Shown piece after piece: positions 43,126 to 52,045 of a stretch of DNA of 64,000 nucleotides. Source of the DNA: Pontibacter diazotrophicus (lineage in GTDB: Bacteria > Bacteroidota > Bacteroidia > Cytophagales > Hymenobacteraceae). The position numbers and the translations under genes were made by a program. The notes under the pieces are model-generated. The model was given only the letters and a program-made list of their open reading frames with translations, made no database searches and was not told where the DNA came from. Position 1 is the stretch's first letter. The number at the start of each line of letters is the position of its first letter. Location of the stretch: positions 62,001 to 126,000 of the forward strand of contig NZ_QRGR01000015.1 of NCBI RefSeq assembly GCF_003367245.1, written 5' to 3'.

Positions 43126-46100
43126 ATGAAAAAAGTAGTAATCGGCTTTTTTATCTTTCTGGCCCTGCTTCTTATCACAGCGGCGATAGTGCCTGTTCTG
43201 TTCAAAGATAAAATCAAGCAAGCCCTCGACAAAGAAATAGCCAAGAATATTGACGCTCGTGTGCTCTACGAAACAGATGACGTAAGCCTTTCGCTTTTCC
43301 GCGACTTCCCGAACCTGTCGCTGGGCGTAGACAACCTGTCTGTTATCGGTAAAGACTCCTTCGCCACCGATACGCTGGCTCGTATCCCCTCCTTCCGGAT
43401 GGGACTCAACCTGATGAGCGTCGTTTCAGGGGACGAGCTGAAGGTGAACTCTATTACCTTAGACGAACCCGTTATACGGCTTATTGTGCTGAAGAGCGGA
43501 AAAGCGAACTGGGACATTATGTTAGAGGACAGTATTGCAGTTGAAACTCCGTCTGATACGGCTGCCAGCGATTTCAGGATGGCCATTAAAGGCTGGGAAG
43601 TGAACAACGGCACGCTCTATTACGATGACCTGAGCATACCGTTTGGTATGGCAGCCTATAACGTGAACCACACCGGTAGCGGCGACTTTGAGCAGGATGT
43701 GTTCGATATGGAGTCGCACACCACGGCAGACCGCTTTGTGATGACGTATGATGGCACCAACTATATACAGAACGCCAGGCTGAATGCCGATGTCACCATG
43801 GCGATGGATCTGAATCAGTACCTCTACACTTTCAAGGACAACAACATTCGCATCAACGAGTTTCCGTTTAAGTTTGACGGTACCATCCTGATGCCGGAAG
43901 AGAACATTGACATGGACCTGACCTTTACAGCCACAGAAACAGATTTCCGCAATGTGCTGTCGGTGGTACCCGGTATGTACAGCGAGCAGTTCGATGACAT
44001 CAATACAGAAGGCAAGCTAAGCTTTGACGGCTATATGAAAGGCCGCATGAACGATACATTGATGCCTGGTTATGGTGTGGACCTGAAGGTGATTGACGGT
44101 ATGTTTAAGTACCCGGACCTGCCGGAGGCTGCCCGCAACATCAACGTGGACATGAGCGTGGACAGCAAAGACGGAGAATTGGCCAACACCAATGTAGAAG
44201 TGCGCCAGTTCCACCTCGACCTCGGTAAGAATCCGGTGGATGCGAAAGTAGTGATAGCAGGCCTGGACAGTGTGATGCAGGTAGATGGAAACGTGAAAGC
44301 GAACATCGACCTGGCAGAAATGACCAAGGTGTTCCCCGTGGAAGGTATGACCCTGCGCGGCCTGCTGAAAGTAGATGCCGATGCCAAGGGTACTTACTCT
44401 GAAACAAGTATGCCGGTAATAGACGCCGACATGAACCTAACTAACGGCTATGTGAAGTCAGAAGAGTTTCCGGCGCCGATCCAAGACCTGAACATGGTAA
44501 CGAACATCCGGAACACCACCGGTAATACCGACGATACCCGCATCAACATCGAACGCTTTAACATGAATCTGGATGGCGAGCCGTTGGAGGGTAATATGCT
44601 GGTACAAGGCATTGATCAGCCTGCTTTTGATGGCCGCATCAAAGGTATACTGGACCTTACGAAGCTTACAACGATCTTCCCGCTGGAGGATATGACCCTT
44701 TCCGGCCGTATCAATGCGGATGTAGCCGCCAAAGGCAAAATGAGCGACATAGAGGCTGAAAAGTATAACAACATCACCGCCAACGGTACAATGGCAGTTA
44801 ACGACCTCAGCTTTGTGAGCACTGATTTGCCACAGGGCATCAAAATTAACCAGGCCAATGCCACGTTCAACAACGAGCGCATCAACCTCCAGAATATGAC
44901 TGGTAACCTTGGCAAGAGCGATATACAGGCCAATGGCAGCCTTTCGAACTACATAGGTTATGCACTGGCAGAAGATCAGCCGTTGCGTGGCACGTTTAAC
45001 ATCAGCTCCAATCTGTTTGATGTAAACGAGTGGATGGTGGATGAGAATACCGGAGAGCCAGTTGAAGATACTGCCTCAGAGGGTGTAGTAGAAGTGCCAG
45101 CCAACCTGGATGTGGCGCTGAACATTGATGCCAAGCAGGTGCTTTACGATAACCTGAAGCTGAACAATGTAAGTGGGCAGGTACAGGTAAAGGATAAAAT
45201 AGCCAGGCTGAACAAAGTAACTTTCAATACACTGGGAGCGACTTTTGCCACCAACGGTAGCTATAACACACAAAGCCTGCAGCAGCCACTGTTCGACATG
45301 AACCTGGACATTCAGAATCTGAGCTTTAAGGATGCCTTCAACTCCTTTAACACCATACAGGCACTGGCACCGATTGCAGCTGTGCTGGAGGGTAAGTTCT
45401 CCACTAACTTCGCTTTTGCCGGAGAGCTTGGGCAGGACATGATACCGGTATTTAACACACTGGATGGTGAAGGAGTGATTCGCGTGCTTAGAGCCGCTGT
45501 GGGTGATGTAGCCATTGTAGACAAGATTAGTAACCTGACGAATATACAGGAGTTAAAAAACTTTGTTATCGAGAACAAGGTGATTGACGCTCAGATTGTG
45601 GATGGTAAGCTGGTAGTGAAGCCATTTGAGCTGAATGTAGGAAACGTAGACATGAAAGTAGGCGGTTCAAACGATGCAAGCGGGAACATTGATTATGTAA
45701 CAACCCTGAACGTGCCAACAGGCAAAGTAGGCCGTGAATTGAATACGCGCCTTGCCAACATGATAGGGAATGAGAGTCTGTCTGCCTCAGAGCGCATCAC
45801 CCTGAACCTGAACATTGGTGGTACGGTGTCTGACCCGAAGGTTGCGCTGGCAGGCGGCTCTGTAAAAGAGCAAGCGGCCAACGTAGTGCAGGATGCGGTG
45901 CAGAACAAGTTGGAGCAGGCCAAGCAGGAAGTGGATGAGCGCAAGCAGCAGTTACAGGATACTGTGCAGGCCGAGCTGAACCGCAGAAAACAGGAGGTGG
46001 AGCGCCAGGCACAACAGGAACTGGAGAAGAAGCGCAACGAAGCAGAGCAGCAAATCAAGAAACAAGCCACTGATAGAGTAGGCGGATTTCTGAAGCAAAT

Positions 46101-46149
46101 CACAAAACCGGCGGCCACACCAACAGATACAACTAAGACAGGTAACTAG
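43126..46149 (+). CDS. AsmA-like envelope protein
   Basis: A 1007-residue protein with one N-terminal membrane helix (VIGFFIFLALLLITAAIVPVLF, about 4-25) and a long periplasmic region. The opening FKDKIKQALDKEIAKNIDARVLYETDDVSLSLFRDFPNLSLGVDNLSV is the AsmA N-terminal domain, and the repeated strand patterns such as DGRIKGILDLTKLTTIFPLEDMTLSGRINADVAAKGKMS recur three times. A C-terminal AsmA-like domain (about 735-890) ends in a highly charged coiled coil rich in Gln, Glu and Lys (about 905-985). AsmA-type bridge proteins are thought to transport lipids between membranes. Stand-alone, with a strong bidirectional terminator after it. Confidence 0.88.
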   Translation: MKKVVIGFFIFLALLLITAAIVPVLFKDKIKQALDKEIAKNIDARVLYETDDVSLSLFRDFPNLSLGVDNLSVIGKDSFATDTLARIPSFRMGLNLMSVVSGDELKVNSITLDEPVIRLIVLKSGKANWDIMLEDSIAVETPSDTAASDFRMAIKGWEVNNGTLYYDDLSIPFGMAAYNVNHTGSGDFEQDVFDMESHTTADRFVMTYDGTNYIQNARLNADVTMAMDLNQYLYTFKDNNIRINEFPFKFDGTILMPEENIDMDLTFTATETDFRNVLSVVPGMYSEQFDDINTEGKLSFDGYMKGRMNDTLMPGYGVDLKVIDGMFKYPDLPEAARNINVDMSVDSKDGELANTNVEVRQFHLDLGKNPVDAKVVIAGLDSVMQVDGNVKANIDLAEMTKVFPVEGMTLRGLLKVDADAKGTYSETSMPVIDADMNLTNGYVKSEEFPAPIQDLNMVTNIRNTTGNTDDTRINIERFNMNLDGEPLEGNMLVQGIDQPAFDGRIKGILDLTKLTTIFPLEDMTLSGRINADVAAKGKMSDIEAEKYNNITANGTMAVNDLSFVSTDLPQGIKINQANATFNNERINLQNMTGNLGKSDIQANGSLSNYIGYALAEDQPLRGTFNISSNLFDVNEWMVDENTGEPVEDTASEGVVEVPANLDVALNIDAKQVLYDNLKLNNVSGQVQVKDKIARLNKVTFNTLGATFATNGSYNTQSLQQPLFDMNLDIQNLSFKDAFNSFNTIQALAPIAAVLEGKFSTNFAFAGELGQDMIPVFNTLDGEGVIRVLRAAVGDVAIVDKISNLTNIQELKNFVIENKVIDAQIVDGKLVVKPFELNVGNVDMKVGGSNDASGNIDYVTTLNVPTGKVGRELNTRLANMIGNESLSASERITLNLNIGGTVSDPKVALAGGSVKEQAANVVQDAVQNKLEQAKQEVDERKQQLQDTVQAELNRRKQEVERQAQQELEKKRNEAEQQIKKQATDRVGGFLKQITKPAATPTDTTKTGN

Positions 46150-46195
46150 CAGCCTTTGCCACAGGGTAAGGCATGACTTACCAGAAGAAGGATTT

Positions 46196-46243
46196 AAAAA
46201 TAAAAGCCAGCGGTACACTTGTACCGCTGGCTTTTATTTTTAA
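46196..46243. terminator. Bidirectional terminator
   Basis: A perfect 21-bp stem built on AAAAGCCAGCGGTAC / GTACCGCTGGCTTTT with a 4-base loop and flanking A and T runs follows the AsmA-like gene by 47 bases. Confidence 0.85.
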
Positions 46244-46331
46244 ATTTATATATATTAGTGCAACTATTTATTGTATTCACGTATACTGGATGCGATTTAA
46301 CACTAAAGCGATTTATTTTAATCCAATTCTT

Positions 46332-47117
46332 ATGAAAAGAAAGTACATCATTCCTTTTCTGTTGAGCGGCCTGATTGGCTTCAGCTCATGCGACAGTGAC
46401 AGCGACACAGGCACTGCCAGGATGGAAGTTCGCTTAACCGACTCCCCCGGCGACTACGCAGAGGTGAACGTGGACATCCAATCGGTGCAAGTGCACAAGG
46501 ATGCCGCAGGCGACGAAGCCGGTTGGATAACGCTGAACGAGATAAATCCCGGCATCTATAACCTGCTGGACTTTGCCAATGGCCGTGATACCTTACTGGC
46601 CAGCTCTAACCTGCCGGCTGGCAGAATCTCACAGATCAGGCTTGTTCTTGGCGATAACAACTCGCTGAGGCTAAAGGATGGTACAGCGGTAGACTTGAAA
46701 ACCCCCAGCGGCCAGACATCCGGTTTAAAACTACAGTTGAATGCAGACCTGGAGAGCGACGTAACCTATATGGTGCTCCTGGATTTTGATGCAGCCAAAT
46801 CGGTTGTGGCCAGAGGAAACGGGGCTTACAACCTGAAGCCGGTGGTGCGGACGATTACACAGGCCATTGCGGGTGGTATAAAAGGCAAGGTAACACCAGC
46901 CGATTACATGCCGGGCATTTATGTAATTTCAGCGGCAAACGATACTATTGGAGGCTTTGCCAACGAAAACGGCGACTTCATCATCAAAGGCGTGCGTGCG
47001 GGTACCTATACTGTTAAATTCTATACAGAAGACGAAGCACACGACAAGACGGTTGAAAACGTAAGCGTAACGCAGGACCAGATCAAAGATCTAGGTACAG
47101 TAGAACTGGTGCATTAA
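46332..47117 (+). CDS. DUF4382 lipoprotein
   Basis: A secreted lipoprotein of 261 residues. Signal peptide MKRKYIIPFLLSGLIGFSSC with lipobox Cys20 supports the start at 46332; the frame opens far upstream at 46173 across the terminator, which is not plausible. The DUF4382 domain starts with TARMEVRLTDSPGDYAEVNVDIQSVQVHKD and continues to about residue 165. A carboxypeptidase-regulatory-like repeat (GGIKGKVTPADYMPGIYVISAANDTIGG ... GDFIIKGVRAGTYTVKFYTE) forms the C-terminus. The function of the family is unknown; it is probably anchored at the outer membrane. Confidence 0.85.
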   Translation: MKRKYIIPFLLSGLIGFSSCDSDSDTGTARMEVRLTDSPGDYAEVNVDIQSVQVHKDAAGDEAGWITLNEINPGIYNLLDFANGRDTLLASSNLPAGRISQIRLVLGDNNSLRLKDGTAVDLKTPSGQTSGLKLQLNADLESDVTYMVLLDFDAAKSVVARGNGAYNLKPVVRTITQAIAGGIKGKVTPADYMPGIYVISAANDTIGGFANENGDFIIKGVRAGTYTVKFYTEDEAHDKTVENVSVTQDQIKDLGTVELVH

Positions 47118-47181
47118 GCTGACGCCTGATAAAGGATTATTTGACAAAGGATGAAGGACTAATAGACAAAGGTTTAATCCG

Positions 47182-47228
47182 ATAACATAAAAGGAGCTCT
47201 TCAGGCAGAAGAGCTCCTTTTATGTTAT
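47182..47228. terminator. Bidirectional terminator between DUF4382 and DinB genes
   Basis: A perfect 20-bp stem (ATAACATAAAAGGAGCTCTT and complement) with a 7-base loop lies between the convergent genes. Imperfect arms with CAAAGGATGAAGGAC and GTCCTTCG-type words surround it (about 47145-47315). Confidence 0.85.
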
Positions 47229-47319
47229 ATGTCTTATATAATGTCTATGAAGAAACCAGGTTATCAGAAATGGCCTACTTCATCTTTTATCCTTTGTCCA
47301 ACAGTCCTTCGTCTAAAAA

Positions 47320-47796
47320 CTAAAAAACCTGCCCCATCAGCTCACGCACATAGGTTACGTAGTCTGTGTTTGGTGGCGTATGGCCGTTCTTGCGCAGGTC
47401 GGTGGCCGTTTGGGCACGGTGGTAGGTGGCGTGGTTGAAGGCATGCGTCAGAATATCCAGCACGCGGGTACTGTATTTGTTGCCGAGGCTGTTGCTGTAG
47501 TCAATCAGGCGGTTGAATTCTGCCTCATCGGCATTCTGCGCCAGTTCTGCTATTTTATAAGAAGAGTACTCGTGCAGCTTCTTCAGCTCTTCCAGGTTAT
47601 GCTCCTGCCATACTTTTACAGGGCTCTCAGTGCCGGTGATGCGGGCAATCCAGATGGCCTGTGCGTTCAGGGCGTGGCTAAACAGGCGTGCCGCATTCTC
47701 CGGTACTTCCGGCAGGCTGCTAAATACGTCCAGCATTGTCTTGTTTGCCCAGATATTGTATTCTGATAGGTTCTTCAGTACGTCGTTTCCAGTCAT
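47320..47796 (-). CDS. DinB family protein
   Basis: A 158-residue four-helix bundle protein of the DinB/YfiT-like metal-binding superfamily. The helix pattern is KNLSEYNIWANKTMLDVFSSLP with the starting N/W-A-N motif, RLFSHALNAQAIWIARITG, and HAFNHATYHRAQTATDLRK; the histidines in SHALNAQ, ILTHAFNHATYHR are the presumed metal ligands. The enzymatic role is not determined; some relatives are thiol transferases. The start lies one base beyond the stop of the upstream DUF6970-like lipoprotein, so they are co-transcribed. Confidence 0.88.
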   Translation of the reverse strand: MTGNDVLKNLSEYNIWANKTMLDVFSSLPEVPENAARLFSHALNAQAIWIARITGTESPVKVWQEHNLEELKKLHEYSSYKIAELAQNADEAEFNRLIDYSNSLGNKYSTRVLDILTHAFNHATYHRAQTATDLRKNGHTPPNTDYVTYVRELMGQVF

Positions 47797-47797
47797 T

Positions 47798-48193
47798 TTA
47801 GTTTTGTTCTCGTTTATCTTCCCAAATTAAAGTTTCGTCTTTTCGCTGCTCAAAAAAGTCGGGGCAGCGGCCGTCTCCCCTACCCGTTATACCGCCATCC
47901 GGTTCACAGATCACGTTTCCGTACATGTCGTATACCTTACCCGGCACATCGCAGCAGCGGCCCGTGACATAGTATACCTCCTGGTCATTGTAAGTATAGC
48001 GGTAGACTTTGGCAGGTGGATTCGCAGTAGCTTCCTCCTGCATCTGCTGAATCATCCGGTTCAGCCATGGGGCTCCCTGTGCATTGGCGGTAGCAGCCTC
48101 TGATATTATCGGCGACACGCCCGGTTTGCAGGCAGCCATTGTTACAACTGCAGCTAATGTAAATGCCCAAACCATAGTGCCTGCTTTTGCCAT
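47798..48193 (-). CDS. Lipoprotein with DUF6970-like C-terminal motif
   Basis: A 131-residue lipoprotein: signal MAKAGTMVWAFTLAAVVTMAAC with lipobox Cys22 and a linker, then a compact Cys-containing domain VYRYTYNDQEVYYVTGRCCDVPGKVYDMYGNVICEPDGGITGRGDGRCPDFF (about 78-118; shown here in parts). Four cysteines could form disulfides in the periplasm. The pattern matches my memory of DUF6970, a small Bacteroidota domain of unknown role. Followed at one base by the DinB gene. Confidence 0.7.
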   Translation of the reverse strand: MAKAGTMVWAFTLAAVVTMAACKPGVSPIISEAATANAQGAPWLNRMIQQMQEEATANPPAKVYRYTYNDQEVYYVTGRCCDVPGKVYDMYGNVICEPDGGITGRGDGRCPDFFEQRKDETLIWEDKREQN

Positions 48194-48255
48194 AGTGCCT
48201 TTTCTTTTAGCATAGCAAAGGTAATAAACCTGTCCTTATATGAAAACCTGCTGAA

Positions 48256-48636
48256 TTAACCATTTATGTAGGCTTCCCAATAGGGTACAAACACAACCAA
48301 GCCAATAATGGCCGCTGTTATTGCTGCCATTAGCACGGCTCCTGCCGCTAAATCCTTGGTTTTGCCAGCCAGAATATCGTACTCCGGCGAAACGAGGTTA
48401 ACGAGTGTTTCAATAGAGGTATTAAAGATTTCTGCCATCCATACTAAGCCAACACAGAAGATGAGCAGGCACCACTCCGTGCGCGTTACCTCAAAGCGAT
48501 AGGCCATTACAAACACAATGATGCTTGCCAGCACATGGAGGTGCATGTTCGGTTCGGTCCGGAAAACGGCAGTCATACCTTTGAACGCAAACTTAAAACT
48601 GTTGTAGCGGGTGCTAAAAAAGGAAGGTCGGCGCAT
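48256..48636 (-). CDS. Diacylglycerol kinase family protein (DgkA/undecaprenol kinase type)
   Basis: A small integral membrane kinase that phosphorylates diacylglycerol or undecaprenol to recycle lipid carriers. The 126-residue protein has an amphipathic N-terminus and three membrane helices. The conserved active-site segment is AEIFNTSIETLVNLVSPEYDILAGKTKDLAAGAVLMAA (about 68-105; key Glu69, Asn71, Glu75, Lys and Asp residues present). Upstream helices EPNMHLHVLASIIVF carry the family's conserved polar residue. Stand-alone gene. Confidence 0.9.
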   Translation of the reverse strand: MRRPSFFSTRYNSFKFAFKGMTAVFRTEPNMHLHVLASIIVFVMAYRFEVTRTEWCLLIFCVGLVWMAEIFNTSIETLVNLVSPEYDILAGKTKDLAAGAVLMAAITAAIIGLVVFVPYWEAYING

Positions 48637-48751
48637 TTTATCGGTTTGGATGGTGCTAAATACGTATGCTAGGATTCTACTTGTACAGGAAGTATAAAGT
48701 TACCGTCTCCTCTTTATGAAGCCAGTGAAGCATACTGCTTTCTGTAAAAAC

Positions 48752-48785
48752 AAAAGGCAGATGAGTTTTCCCATCTGCCTTTTGC
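48752..48785 (-). terminator. Terminator of msrB
   Basis: A 12-bp stem (AAAAGGCAGATG / CATCTGCCTTTT) lies 11 bases after the msrB stop on the minus strand. Confidence 0.75.
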
Positions 48786-48794
48786 CCTGCTGTT

Positions 48795-49193
48795 TTATTG
48801 CTTCTCCAGTTCCTCTACCGGCACAAACTTCATGGATAGTGAGTTTACGCAGTGGCGTATGTTCTTTGGCGTCAGGTATTCGCCGGCGAATACGTGGCCC
48901 AGATGTGCCTCGCAGTTAGCGCACACAATCTCGGTGCGGCGGCCGTCGGCATCCGGCACGCGCTTCACGGCTCCGGTTATCTCATCGTCGAAGCTTGGCC
49001 AGCCGCAGTGAGAATCAAATTTATACTCTGAGGTATAAAGCGGATTGTTGCAGCGCTTGCACAAGTATACACCTTCTGCTTTGTTGTGCTCATACTCCCC
49101 TGTTCCCGGGTATTCGGTGCCTTTGTTTACAATGATGCGTGCTTCTTCTGGTGTAAGCTTACTATATTCTGATGGGTCTTTCGCTACTTTCAT
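48795..49193 (-). CDS. msrB: Peptide-methionine (R)-S-oxide reductase MsrB
   Basis: A thiol-dependent repair enzyme that reduces the R epimer of oxidised methionine. The 132 residues show the zinc-site CxxC pairs (Cys45/48 and Cys91/94), the GWPSFDD motif (64-70), and the catalytic Cys115 in RHCVNSLSMKF. No signal peptide, so it is cytosolic. Complete standalone MsrB without an MsrA fusion. Starts just before the msrB terminator region described separately. Confidence 0.95.
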   Translation of the reverse strand: MKVAKDPSEYSKLTPEEARIIVNKGTEYPGTGEYEHNKAEGVYLCKRCNNPLYTSEYKFDSHCGWPSFDDEITGAVKRVPDADGRRTEIVCANCEAHLGHVFAGEYLTPKNIRHCVNSLSMKFVPVEELEKQ

Positions 49194-49291
49194 AGATTTC
49201 TGTTTTTATGCGGTACTACATTTAAAATATAAACATATAAACGACCAAAAGGGTTTGAGCTGACAGCATGGCGGAACCAGCCAGTTTATAC

Positions 49292-49501
49292 CTAGGCTTT
49301 CTTCAGGTACATGGTTTTTAGCACTACCTGGCTTTTGCCAATGCGGCACTCTACCTCATCAGAGCTATTCGTCAAACGAATGTTCTTGATCACATTCCCT
49401 CTCTTAAGGGTGGTCGGCATGCCTTTTACCTTCAAATCTTTGATAACGTGTACAGCATCACCGTCGTTGAGGATGTTGCCGTTGCTGTCTTTTGCTTCCA
49501 T
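49292..49501 (-). CDS. PhnA-type (YjdM) small protein
   Basis: A 69-residue protein corresponding to the C-terminal PhnA domain only: VKDSNGNILNDGDAV-like opening (here AKDSNGNILNDGDAVHVIKDLKVKG), TLKRGNVIKNIRLT and GKSQVVLKTMYLKKA. The full-length form has an additional N-terminal zinc ribbon, missing here. Its link to phosphonate use is historical and not supported; an SH3-like barrel of unknown role is likely. Stand-alone. Confidence 0.85.
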   Translation of the reverse strand: MEAKDSNGNILNDGDAVHVIKDLKVKGMPTTLKRGNVIKNIRLTNSSDEVECRIGKSQVVLKTMYLKKA

Positions 49502-49947
49502 TACTTTACTTGTTTAGCGCCAAAGGTAGCAATTCTCTGAGAATGGGATATTTTATTGCAGAAGAGGAGAAGCAATGCTCGTTGCATCCGGTGGCAGGTT
49601 TCACATAAAAAAGTATTCACTTTGAATGTCAGCGGATCAGGCCTTTCCGGGAGGTAAATGACCGACCTCTCAAACTAAATTTTCTTGTTTTTTCGCAGCA
49701 CCACGTAAGGTCTTCATTGTCAGCTATAACATAAGATACTCTTTACTTTTAATTTCGCTTCGTTCACCCCAAAAATCTCATAGCTAGTCACTTATGAGGC
49801 GCAGGAAAGAACAAGAGCAGAGGCATCTTCGTTCTCAATTGAAAGAGACATTTTCCTGGAACTAATAGGTAAATACCTGGACCTGATGACTGTCTGAGAC
49901 GAAGATCCTTCAGAATTTTTTTTTCAATATTTTAAAGCTTAAGCACT
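49502..49947. other. Spacer without clear features
   Basis: 446 bases between divergent genes. A 23-codon frame starts at 49794 but is short, basic and unconvincing. An AT-rich stretch precedes the plus-strand gene. I see no hairpin or repeat. Confidence 0.5.
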
Positions 49948-50391
49948 ATGAACATGTACACAACTTTCTTTAGAAATTTGTTTGGTGCCAAGGATCAACC
50001 TTCAGGTGCCAGAGAGCCAAGGCAGGTAATCGTTACTTCTTCGTCGCAGCCAGAAGTTTTGCAGAAGAGAATGCGGGAAGAAAAACTGTCTCACGGTGAA
50101 ACAGTGACAGCCAACTTATCTCCTGTTCGGTTAGAGAAGAGACAGGGTAAGATGGTGCTGTACTTCTGCCCAATGAAATCCATTGAGGTTCTTGAAACAG
50201 TTACTACCGGTGATGGAGGCAGCCTGCCGGACCAGGCGAAAGTGGAGGGGTTAACTATACCAGAAAACCTGAAAGAGGGGTTCTACAAACTGAAAAATGT
50301 TACCCTAACCTCCAATGGAACGATGCAGGTGAAAGCAACAGACAAAACCAAATGGGAAACTGCAGGTTTTGAGTATTACCTGAATCTATAG
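49948..50391 (+). CDS. Uncharacterised 147-residue protein
   Basis: Not recognised. The protein lacks a signal peptide or membrane helix; residues 10-60 are basic and likely disordered (QPSGAREPRQVIVTSSSQPE), while residues 65-147 look like a small beta-rich domain (LEKRQGKMVLYFCPMKSIEVLETVTT ... GLTIPENLKEGFYKLKNVTLTSNGTMQVKATDKTKW). The alternation of strand and turn residues suggests an OB- or beta-barrel-like fold. A 178-bp inverted-repeat element begins five bases after its stop. Confidence 0.6.
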   Translation: MNMYTTFFRNLFGAKDQPSGAREPRQVIVTSSSQPEVLQKRMREEKLSHGETVTANLSPVRLEKRQGKMVLYFCPMKSIEVLETVTTGDGGSLPDQAKVEGLTIPENLKEGFYKLKNVTLTSNGTMQVKATDKTKWETAGFEYYLNL

Positions 50392-50396
50392 TAAGC

Positions 50397-50574
50397 GCAT
50401 GTTTAAACTATATACTTTAAGCTGAAATTGTGTGCTCTTAGAACCTGACGGCAGCTTTACCGATTGAATCGGGATGTTCCATTTTCGCGCTATAGCGATG
50501 GAGTTATATCAAAACGAGCCTTGTCAGAACCTGGAATCACCCAGTTTCGCTTTTAAAACAAAATTTAAACATGC
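50397..50574. mobile_element. MITE or IS-end remnant
   Basis: Terminal 11-bp repeats GCATGTTTAAA (50397-50407) and TTTAAACATGC (50564-50574) are perfect and enclose 156 non-coding bases. Ends of the GCATGTTTAAA type recall insertion sequences of Bacteroidota (IS5-like), so this may be a miniature derivative. A target duplication is not evident. Confidence 0.45.
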
Positions 50575-50681
50575 TCATAGGCGATTCAAGAAGTGGCCAC
50601 GAAGCATAGAATAGCAAGACCAGAAGCAGGTACCTTACCCCTTCCTGTTTAGGTATGTATTGTTTTAGGTTGTAAATAAGA

Positions 50682-50732
50682 AGCAGCTAAGCCATAGTTT
50701 GATGCACTGATAAACTATAGCTTAGCTGCTTT
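50682..50732. terminator. Long hairpin / bidirectional terminator
   Basis: Perfect 19-bp arms (AGCAGCTAAGCCATAGTTT type, 50682-50700, with one wobble-like difference in the middle) and an 11-base loop lie 66 bases before the end of the minus-strand lipoprotein gene. Confidence 0.6.
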
Positions 50733-50795
50733 CTATTTATCGCTTTGGCCGGGATTTCTCCAGCAGGTATGCTTTATTGGCTAGAGGCGCATCCG

Positions 50796-51818
50796 TTACA
50801 AACAACTACAGCCAAACAGATCTACTTCTGCATACCATAAGTAAACTATCTTACTGCCCATTTTCATCACTAAGCCTCTTAGAGGAGTCTCTAACTCATT
50901 GTTTAATGGGAAAGTATCTGCATAGGTAAAGTAAATGTCATCTACTCCTTTAAGTGCAGCAAAGGTTTTCTCCTGTTCTCTGCTGTTCGGGCAATCTTCA
51001 CACTCCTTTTTAACCTGACGCTGCAGCTGCGCATCAATTGCCGGGTAATGCTTGTAGGTCAGGTCCAGGTTGTACCTGCTTCCGAAGAGCACTTTATCCG
51101 TGGCTTTAAAGGGCTGGCTGTCTATCAGGTAGTTGTAGTATTCTAAGCACTCACCAGCGTAGGAACCAAAGTTGACCACTTTTGTCTGCACTTTTCTTCC
51201 GGTAGTGAAAGCGGTAAACGTTTGGTCTGTGTTCCTGAACAGAGAATCTGCCAGCTCCGTGTGAAAAACCACCTTGTCTATAGCTGTACTATCTATTGTA
51301 GCTGTCAGCCTGCTGCTGGTTAGTATCTTGTTTTCAGCGGAGATGTCTATAAAAGATTCGTTTGTGTGGTCATAAGCCGGGAAACCGAAAATGCCAAGCT
51401 CCTTCTCCTCCAACTTAAAAATGGGAAACAGGAGCTGCTCTGTGGTGGGTACCGCGCGCGCTTCTTCTACCGACTGGTTCAGGTATGTTTCCAGGGCCAG
51501 CAAAAAAACTCTGTTCTGCTCCGGAAGCTCCGGGTTGGCCAAAGCCTTTGGCAAAACAACCGTGGTATAGAATGCTGCCTTGGTAGCATTCAGCTTCTCC
51601 CACTCTTCCAGATAAGTGGTGCACTCCCGTATCAGCGCTTCATTAGCCTCTTCAGCCGCTGTTTGTATACTGCTGTCCACTGCTGCGGGAGCTTCCTCCT
51701 TGCCCATGGCAGTTTCAATCGCGTCCAGATCGGGCTGCGTCTCTTTTTGCTTGCATGAAAATGCGAAAGACATTACCAGAAGATATAGAATATAGTTGTA
51801 GCGGTAGTGTTGTTTCAT
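50796..51818 (-). CDS. Putative lipoprotein of unknown function
   Basis: A 340-residue protein with signal MKQHYRYNYILYLLVMSFAFSC whose Cys suggests lipidation; the start at 51818 is preferred to the frame opening at 51941. The mature part begins with an acidic linker (KQKETQPDLDAIETAMGKEEAP) and continues as a mixed fold of about 300 residues with CLEYYNYLI and KECEDCPNSREQEKTF, plus C-terminal GCSCL. I recognise no family. It is bracketed by convergent hairpin and a divergent spacer, so it is monocistronic. Confidence 0.6.
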   Translation of the reverse strand: MKQHYRYNYILYLLVMSFAFSCKQKETQPDLDAIETAMGKEEAPAAVDSSIQTAAEEANEALIRECTTYLEEWEKLNATKAAFYTTVVLPKALANPELPEQNRVFLLALETYLNQSVEEARAVPTTEQLLFPIFKLEEKELGIFGFPAYDHTNESFIDISAENKILTSSRLTATIDSTAIDKVVFHTELADSLFRNTDQTFTAFTTGRKVQTKVVNFGSYAGECLEYYNYLIDSQPFKATDKVLFGSRYNLDLTYKHYPAIDAQLQRQVKKECEDCPNSREQEKTFAALKGVDDIYFTYADTFPLNNELETPLRGLVMKMGSKIVYLWYAEVDLFGCSCL

Positions 51819-52045
51819 TTTGTGTGCCTTATGTATGGCATGAAGGCTTTTAAGATTTATTTCGATTGTTGTTACCCAGACCCAAGAACGGCAGAAAAGT
51901 AAAAATTTATTAGCAACATCGCTAGTATAAATATTAGGCAAACATTTATTTATTAAAGCAGATACTACTATAGCCTCGGGATGTATTTATGAACTTTGCT
52001 GCAATAGCCAGTAAGAATGGACAGCGTTTGCTGAATACTACTTTA

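Larger units (their letters stand above)
50392..50795. other. Spacer with MITE-like element and hairpin
   Basis: The 404 bases hold the inverted-repeat element at 50397-50574 and a strong hairpin at 50682-50730; no coding frame is credible. Confidence 0.5.

Noticed and set aside
49794-49865. A 23-codon plus-strand frame in a spacer
   Set aside because: Very short, Arg-rich and without support from spacing or motif.
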